58,582 nt of DNA from an unicellular cyanobacterium SU3 (GTDB lineage: Bacteria > Cyanobacteriota > Cyanobacteriia > Cyanobacteriales > Microcystaceae), in assembly GCA_002172675.1 (NCBI GenBank), contig NETF01000166.1, forward strand, positions 1-58,582, in the 5' to 3' direction. Shown one piece after another: positions 53,741 through 58,582 of the stretch; the stretch's first letter is position 1; every line of letters begins with the position of its first letter. Below the pieces are notes generated by a model. That model was given only the letters and a program-made list of their open reading frames with translations. It was not told where the DNA came from and made no database searches. Made by a program: the position numbers and the translations under genes.

Positions 53741-54158
53741 TATACTCATTTAATTTGTCAAGATAGTAGGGACTCCCAAGAGTCTCTTATGATTTTAGAC
53801 GGGATTACCCTCGAAATAGAATTGCTATTAGACTCGAAGCCTATTTATGAGTTCCCTTATTAAATTCTTAAATTCAGCAATTCTCATTAATCAGCATAAT
53901 TACTAAGCTCAAATAGAATGATCAAAATATAATATTATTGATCACCAAAATGAAAATTTACCTTGATATGTGTAGTTTACAGCGTCCACTTGATAGTAAA
54001 GTGCAAGTGAGAATTATTGTAGAAGCTGAAGCAATTTTAGGTGTAATTTCTCTAATCGAAACAGGAAATATTTTTCTTATGTCGTCTGATGTTTTGGTTT
54101 TTGAAGCTAAAAAAATTACAATTACTGAACGAAAAAATTATTGGGACTTTAGCTTATT

Positions 54159-55494
54159 TCAAGCCCAGATATAGCCCAAACTAGCTTTATACCTAGCAAA
54201 TACGTCAGCATTATTCTTTAACCAGTTATGAAAACGGTAAGAGATAGCTGTACGAAATGCCTCCAAAGCTTCAGGAAAAGTGTTCAAAGGTTTGTTTCCC
54301 CATCGTCGTCTTAAGCCTCCAGTTAGCTTATGCCAAAGAATAAAAGTATAAGCACAAAATACTAAGATAAAATGTCTCAGTAAGCTCCTTTTATGCCTAA
54401 CTTGGTATTCTTTTAATCCTAACCAGCCCTTAGCTTCTCGGTAGAATACTTCCACCCAATTTCTTTGGGAATAGGTTTCTACTATCCACTGTGGATTAAC
54501 TTTATTGGGGTCAACATTTGTGATAAAATAGTCGATATCTGTGGAATCTTCAAAAGTGGGAGCATTCATGACGATAGCCACACTTTTTATTCCTTCGAGT
54601 CTTGAGATTTCTACTTCTAATGTTTTTACCCAAACTTTTTTCGGCTTATCTAAAATTAAGTCGACTTTTGTAAAAGCCTCTTTAGGCAAGCTTTTTGCTA
54701 ATTCATCTATTCTTATCGGCAGATAATAATCTGCTTTATTTAAAGTTACTTTTCTGTTTTTAGCTATTCCTCCCAAATACTTCAAGTTTTTACTTTCTAA
54801 CTCTTTTAAAAATGACGTATTATTACCATACCCTGAATCGATAATCACAATTCCTGGTCGATAATTTCTCTCTATAGTTTTGTCTATTAAATTCAAAGCT
54901 ATCTCTGGCTTTTTTAGAAAGTCTGGGTCTTTTTTTCCCTCTGGTAATGAATTTGCGTGTTGATATAATTCTATATCTAATGGGAGGCTTTTTGTTCCAT
55001 CGTATAAATGGCTTGTTACGACCACTATTCCATTATCAGTTTTCCCAATTTCTCCAATATACTGTCGTCCCACCCCATCGGTAAAATTTCCACTTCTTGC
55101 TCCGTCCCTATGTCTGAGGAAACCTCAGACGGGGCGGTGCGCTTTTCCTATGTCCAGAGTCATCAATAATTAGAGAAAACCCTGTTGATGGTTTAGTTTG
55201 GCGGCAGCTTGTCATCACCTCCAAACGGCGATTATTGATTTCTTGTTCTCCCCATGATGCCCTGACTAAGAAATGACGTAAGCTATGGTAAGACACATCT
55301 ATAGTATCCTGTGCTATCTGAGACAAGTTTTTTCTCTCACTTTCTCCTAATAATCCTCCTAAATAGTGCCTAAATTCTTTTCTTTGGGCTTTAGTCTTAA
55401 AAATATCATCAAAACGTTTACACCATCTATCAAAGCAAGGAGGCATGGCCGTTGAAATTGTTTCTCTCATGGGAACAAGTATAATCGCTATCAA
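54159..55494 (-). pseudogene. IS701-type transposase, frameshifted by a 49-bp palindromic insert
   Basis: A DDE transposase read in two pieces. The first (55494-55142) ends LIIDDSGHRKS (first Asp); the second (about 55092-54159) starts SGNFTDGVGRQYIGEIGKTD and holds VIIDSGYGNN (second Asp) and VFYREAKGWLGLKEYQ (Glu). Together they give the standard order of IS701 transposases. Between them 49 bases (55093-55141) are extra; they interrupt the motif GHRKSGNFTDG and shift the frame. The start is probably the Met at 55470 (MRETISTAMPP). The element can no longer make its own transposase unless the insert leaves. Confidence 0.88.
55093..55141. repeat. 49-bp palindromic insert inside the transposase
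   Basis: An imperfect palindrome centred on a TTT loop, with arms TCTGAGG/CCTCAGA flanked by further pairs CCC/GGG, CCG/CGG and GC/GC. It has no counterpart in the transposase sequence on either side. It looks like a tiny mobile palindrome (MITE- or SDR-like) that has jumped into the IS. Confidence 0.8.
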
Positions 55495-55806
55495 CCTAAA
55501 AAGCCTATCCTGTCTATATTAGCGCATAATTCGATTTAGATTCTAGCTAAAGTCCCATTATGTATTCGAGGTTTTAAATAAAGCTTCTATTTATATCAAA
55601 AAAACAACCAAGATTGAAGACAAATCAAGAGAATTCGTGAAAAATGGAATTAAACCGATGGATGCTTTACATTTAGCTTCGGCAATTATCGCAGAAGCTG
55701 ATTATTTTTGTACTTGTGATGATCGTTTATTACGAAAGGCAACAAGTTTTGATACAATATCAACAAGTGTTGTGTCTCCAACTGAGTTAATTATGGAGTT
55801 ACAGTT

Positions 55807-56016
55807 ATGACAATTGAGAGTCAATCTTTACAAAAAATCACAGAAAAAGCAATTAAAATTTTATCAAAAGAGATGGGAATTGCAGATACAATTCGTTTTC
55901 TTAATCAATTTTCATCAGGTTATGGCAATTATACCGAAGAACGAAAACTAATGTTTCAAGATTTAACATTAGATGATATTTTGAAGGAGATGGATCAAGA
56001 ATTAGATGAGGATTAA
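55807..56016 (+). CDS. Small protein paired with the PIN toxin (putative antitoxin)
   Basis: 69 residues, acidic and helical: MTIESQSLQKITEKAIKIL at the start and LMFQDLTLDDILKEMDQELD at the end. Its ATG overlaps the stop of the PIN gene (ATGA), the hallmark of translational coupling, so it is likely the partner of that toxin, in the less common toxin-first order. No DNA-binding motif is obvious. With the PIN gene disrupted it may now be expressed only from promoters in or beside the IS. Identification rests on context. Confidence 0.6.
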   Translation: MTIESQSLQKITEKAIKILSKEMGIADTIRFLNQFSSGYGNYTEERKLMFQDLTLDDILKEMDQELDED

Positions 56017-56099
56017 TTGAAATATAAAGTATAGGATGGGCAATTGTAATCAATTATGGATATAATTATCATTTTTTACTAATAGAAGATTTATAAAAA

Positions 56100-56333
56100 T
56101 TAATCAAGAAATCGATCTGTTTCTTTTCTGTCTCGTTGTTTTTGATTATGTAATTCTTGATCAATATCTCGCCATAGGTTATCAGTTCCTTTAAGAACAT
56201 CACCCCAAAAACCTGTATGAAAATGAGGCAATTCCTGATTTAGTAATTTACATCTTTCTTGAATAAGTTTAATTAAATCCTTAGCATAATTTGTGTCTCT
56301 AATAGCTACCCCGTGAATAAAGTAAATGAGCAT
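56100..56333 (-). pseudogene. N-terminal fragment of an alpha/beta-hydrolase-like gene
   Basis: 77 codons reading MLIYFIHGVAIRDTNYAKDL, then ELPHFHTGFWGDVLKG and ending KETDRFLD-stop. The opening I-H-G-V-A and Y-A-K-D-L pattern is the start of a family of much longer cyanobacterial hydrolase-like proteins (from memory). The nucleophile elbow and the rest are absent, so this is most likely a truncated gene rather than a small protein. It is in a decay zone between an IS-hit toxin pair and tldD. Confidence 0.5.
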
Positions 56334-56490
56334 GATTACTAAGCCAAAATAGAATGTATTAATAATATGCCCAGAATTATTCGATAATTTAACAACACCT
56401 CTATATATAGCACTACAAATTTATGTCAGGGAGTTAATGAGATTTCTCGTTACCTCGGAATGACAATTAAAGATATTAACTGATAACTGT

Positions 56491-57882
56491 TCAAGCTTCT
56501 CCCCCAATTACAACATCTTTAATTCTTAAACTCGGTCCCCCACAACCCACAGCTAAACCACTTTGTCCCCCTTTACCACAACCCCCTGATTCATCCCAAT
56601 AAAAATCATCTCCAATACCTTCAATATTTACTAAAGTTTTAAACACATTTCCCGATAAAGTAACGTCTCTAACTGGTTCACAAATCTCACCATTTCTTAT
56701 CATCCAAGCTTCACCAGCACTAAAGGTAAACATCTCACCATTGGTCATTCCTCCTAACCAATTTTTAGCATAAACCCCTTCTTTTATTCCTGAAAATAAA
56801 TCCTTAACTGGCGTATTTCCTCGTTCAATCCATGTATTTGTCATACGAACAATTGGAGGATAATGATAATTTAGACAGCGAGCATTTCCTGTGGGTTTTT
56901 CCTCTAATTTTCCGGCGGTTTCACGGGAATGCAAACGCCCTACCATGACACCATCTTTGATCAATTGGGTCGTGGTTGCGGGTACGCCCTCATCATCATA
57001 ATAATAACTGCCTCGATGACCTTCTGGGGCAGCTCCGTCAAAAATTTGTAGGGTATCGGGGCCAAATTTTCGCCCAAAACTCATCACTTCCAAAAAATCA
57101 GGGTTTTCATACAACATATCTGCTTCTGAGAGGTGGCCAAATGCCTCATGGACGAACAACCCTGTTAAAATGGGGTCGATCACCACCGTATAGCGATCGC
57201 CTTTAACGGGGGGCAAAACCAAGGCATTGACGGCACGTTTGGCCGCCCCTTCCACCTGTTCATCCAGTCCCAAAAGATCATCATAACCTCGTCGTGATCC
57301 GGTGGTTTCTCGTCCTGTTTGTACCATGTCTCCGTTTCTCGCAGTGGCCGAAAAACGCATTTCGAGATCCGCCCAAGATTGTTCGATTAATGTGCCTTCA
57401 GAGGTGGCTAAAATGATGCTCTGGTTGCTGTCGCCATAGCGTACTACGGTGGTGGTGATTTGCTCGTTTAAACTCCGTAGAATCTTGTTATAGTGGTCAC
57501 ACAGTGCCTTTTTTTCGGCCAGGGTAACTTGTCTAGGATCGCGTCCCGTTAAGGGTAAATGACAACGGGTTTGGATAGGTGCAATGTCAGCTAAAATCGT
57601 CTCATCATCCCCAATAATTTTAGCTGAGGCGATCGCTTCATCAATGCGTTGGGGTAGGGTGGATAATTGGTTAAACGTAGCAAACCCCCATCCTCCTTTA
57701 TAACACGCTCTCACTTGTCCACCAGTTGATATGCCTTCGCTGAGGGTGTCTACTTTGTCTCCTCTTAGCATAATGCTGGTTCCTTGGGAGGTTTCTAGAC
57801 GAATGGCTAAATAGTCCACGCGATCGCGGTTTTTGGCGATTAAATCAGTCAAAATGTTTTTATACTCAGCAAGGTTAGTCAT
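56491..57882 (-). CDS. tldD: TldD-family metalloprotease
   Basis: 463 residues. The metal motif H-E-x-x-x-H is HEAFGHLSEAD near residue 250, with the glycine-rich C-terminus GGCGKGGQSGLAVGCGGPSL that completes the TldD active site. TldD with PmbA/TldE forms a hetero-dimeric peptidase that trims peptides such as microcin B17 leaders; the PmbA partner is not in the window. Complete length, single gene, start MTNLAEYKNILTD. Cytoplasmic. Its substrate in this organism is unknown. Confidence 0.93.
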   Translation of the reverse strand: MTNLAEYKNILTDLIAKNRDRVDYLAIRLETSQGTSIMLRGDKVDTLSEGISTGGQVRACYKGGWGFATFNQLSTLPQRIDEAIASAKIIGDDETILADIAPIQTRCHLPLTGRDPRQVTLAEKKALCDHYNKILRSLNEQITTTVVRYGDSNQSIILATSEGTLIEQSWADLEMRFSATARNGDMVQTGRETTGSRRGYDDLLGLDEQVEGAAKRAVNALVLPPVKGDRYTVVIDPILTGLFVHEAFGHLSEADMLYENPDFLEVMSFGRKFGPDTLQIFDGAAPEGHRGSYYYDDEGVPATTTQLIKDGVMVGRLHSRETAGKLEEKPTGNARCLNYHYPPIVRMTNTWIERGNTPVKDLFSGIKEGVYAKNWLGGMTNGEMFTFSAGEAWMIRNGEICEPVRDVTLSGNVFKTLVNIEGIGDDFYWDESGGCGKGGQSGLAVGCGGPSLRIKDVVIGGEA

Positions 57883-57932
57883 AAATTTAGAGATAGAAAT
57901 TTTATATTAGTTTTGACGCACCATCATCTATT

Positions 57933-58423
57933 TTAGAGTGCTTCTCTAACAATATGTAAAACTTCTTGATATAATTTTGCTTCTATCCAAAACCCTCTTT
58001 CTTGTCTTAAGTGATCGAGCAAGGGTTTAACAAACTCAATTAAGTTTCTTTGCTTGGCGGCGATTAAAATACCTAAAACTCCAATAATTGCAAGTCCTGA
58101 TTGAGTGGCGATTTTTCTTCCTAATCTTTCATCAATTATCAGCCGGTTTGCATTTAATTCAATGGCTAGAGCAATGGCTTCGGATTCTCCTTTATCTAAT
58201 TCTATTTTAGCTGATTCACTAATAATTGATTACTCACAGCTTGAGACTTTATCCATGACAAGGTAGGAACAATTTTGGCACTTTCATCAGTGTTACCAAT
58301 ATCCGTAATCTCATTAAAAACAGCTAGAGGAATGATTATTTCTCCATAGAGTTGATGCAGTAACTCTAATTGATTAATACTTGAAAGATAGAAAATAGGG
58401 GAAGTATTGCTAACAACGATCAT
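57933..58423 (-). pseudogene. Frameshifted DUF3368-type PIN-like gene
   Basis: The first 73 codons (58423-58202) read MIVVSNTSPIFYLSSINQLE and end at a TAG; in the next frame the protein continues IELDKGESEAIALAIELNAN, LIIDERLGRKIATQSGLAII and GVLGILIAAKQRNLIE and stops at 57933. The break lies at the A-run 58205-58208 and can be repaired by one base. Together about 163 residues, the usual size of DUF3368 proteins (PIN-like, often VapC-type toxins beside UPF0175 antitoxins). No antitoxin gene is readable upstream. A sequencing error at the A-run is an alternative. Confidence 0.75.
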
Positions 58424-58515
58424 CGCCAGTCAGAACTTTGTAAGGTTTGTAAATCTCAGTAGATCACAAAGTCAGCTTGAGACAAGCGATCGCCACCAAA
58501 ATTCATAAGTTTAAA

Positions 58516-58582
58516 TTATGTAGCAGGAGAAGGGAGAGGTAAAATATCATTGATGGGAATATAAACATCTTTTACTGTGCCA
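58516..58582 (-). CDS. Partial reading frame at the right edge (3' end only)
   Basis: The last 22 codons of a minus-strand frame that enters from beyond the window, reading VKDVYIPINDILPLPSPAT and ending at TAA. Its length is too short to name. It may be the end of a real gene because the composition is not biased, but that cannot be judged here. Confidence 0.2.
   Translation of the reverse strand, partial: GTVKDVYIPINDILPLPSPAT

Larger units (their letters stand above)
54142..55557. mobile_element. IS701-family insertion sequence
   Basis: About 1.4 kb with 13-bp perfect terminal inverted repeats (TGGGACTTTAGCT / AGCTAAAGTCCCA) and 4-bp TTAT target duplicates at 54138-54141 and 55558-55561. 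It carries one transposase gene on the minus strand, now broken by a 49-bp insert. The IS itself splits a PIN gene, so its arrival is recent. Confidence 0.9.
53950..55810 (+). pseudogene. PIN-domain toxin gene split by an IS701-type element
   Basis: The 5' part (53950-54141) encodes MKIYLDMCSLQRPLD and runs to TERKNY. The 3' part (55562-55810) continues VFEVLNKASIYIKKTTKIED, has PMDALHLASAI and FCTCDDRLL and ends at TGA. Removing the IS and one 4-bp TTAT duplicate joins them exactly in frame to 146 residues, a full PIN nuclease with its acidic residues (Asp in YLDM, in MDALHL and in CDDR). The stop overlaps the start of the next gene by four bases (ATGA). So the gene was whole and in a two-gene operon before insertion. 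Toxin role is family inference. Confidence 0.9.

Overview
The window reads as chromosome from a unicellular, probably nitrogen-fixing cyanobacterium of the Crocosphaera/Cyanothece type. The evidence is: photosystem II gene psbK; an aa3-type cytochrome oxidase cluster of cyanobacterial type; a four-ACT aspartate kinase; squalene-hopene cyclase; AT-rich DNA with frequent HIP1 octamers (GCGATCGC); and many 7-bp short tandem repeats (STRR) between genes. The genus is an inference. I saw no tRNA, rRNA or CRISPR array.

Layout. 0.5-13.4 kb holds mostly housekeeping genes: argF, a DHOD-like flavoprotein, an alpha/beta-hydrolase-like protein, an MFS transporter, a GC-rich katG, a Xi-class glutathione transferase, an rRNA pseudouridine synthase with a RodZ-like protein, a diheme cytochrome c and squalene-hopene cyclase. 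13.5-15.1 kb is a decay zone with a dead cytosine-5 DNA methyltransferase, a hypothetical membrane protein, and a gene remnant that recurs near 24.5 kb. 15.2-24.1 kb carries seven co-oriented minus-strand genes: a fatty-acyl-AMP ligase fused to an acyl carrier protein, a PLP alpha-oxoamine synthase, a SAM methyltransferase, a GAP-family membrane protein, and a DevB-DevC-DevA exporter. Together they look like a complete pathway that activates a fatty acid, condenses it with an amino acid, methylates the product and exports the lipid. This is the best candidate in the window for an undescribed system.

24.9-41 kb is mixed: lysC, small conserved proteins, a 681-residue membrane protein with a recent internal duplication, three tandem AIM24-family genes, an M48 protease, a TolB-like lipoprotein, a glycerophosphodiesterase, psbK, an MBL/beta-CASP hydrolase with a cysteine-rich tail, a HisD homologue lacking catalytic residues, a lone LivF-type ATPase, a probable 7Fe ferredoxin and a polytopic membrane protein. 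41.3-49.9 kb contains rph, a repeat-rich spacer, a membrane-anchored NACHT NTPase (possible defence gene), the phnDCE transporter behind a likely Pho box, an orphan phnM and a conserved hypothetical gene.

50.2-58.6 kb holds ctaC-ctaD-ctaE with similar hairpins in both spacers, a PIN-domain toxin gene split cleanly by an IS701-type element that itself carries a 49-bp palindromic insertion, gene fragments, tldD and a frameshifted DUF3368 gene. The second half shows repeated insertion and decay of toxin, restriction and hydrolase-type genes, while the metabolic genes appear intact apart from the sequence-divergent homologues noted.
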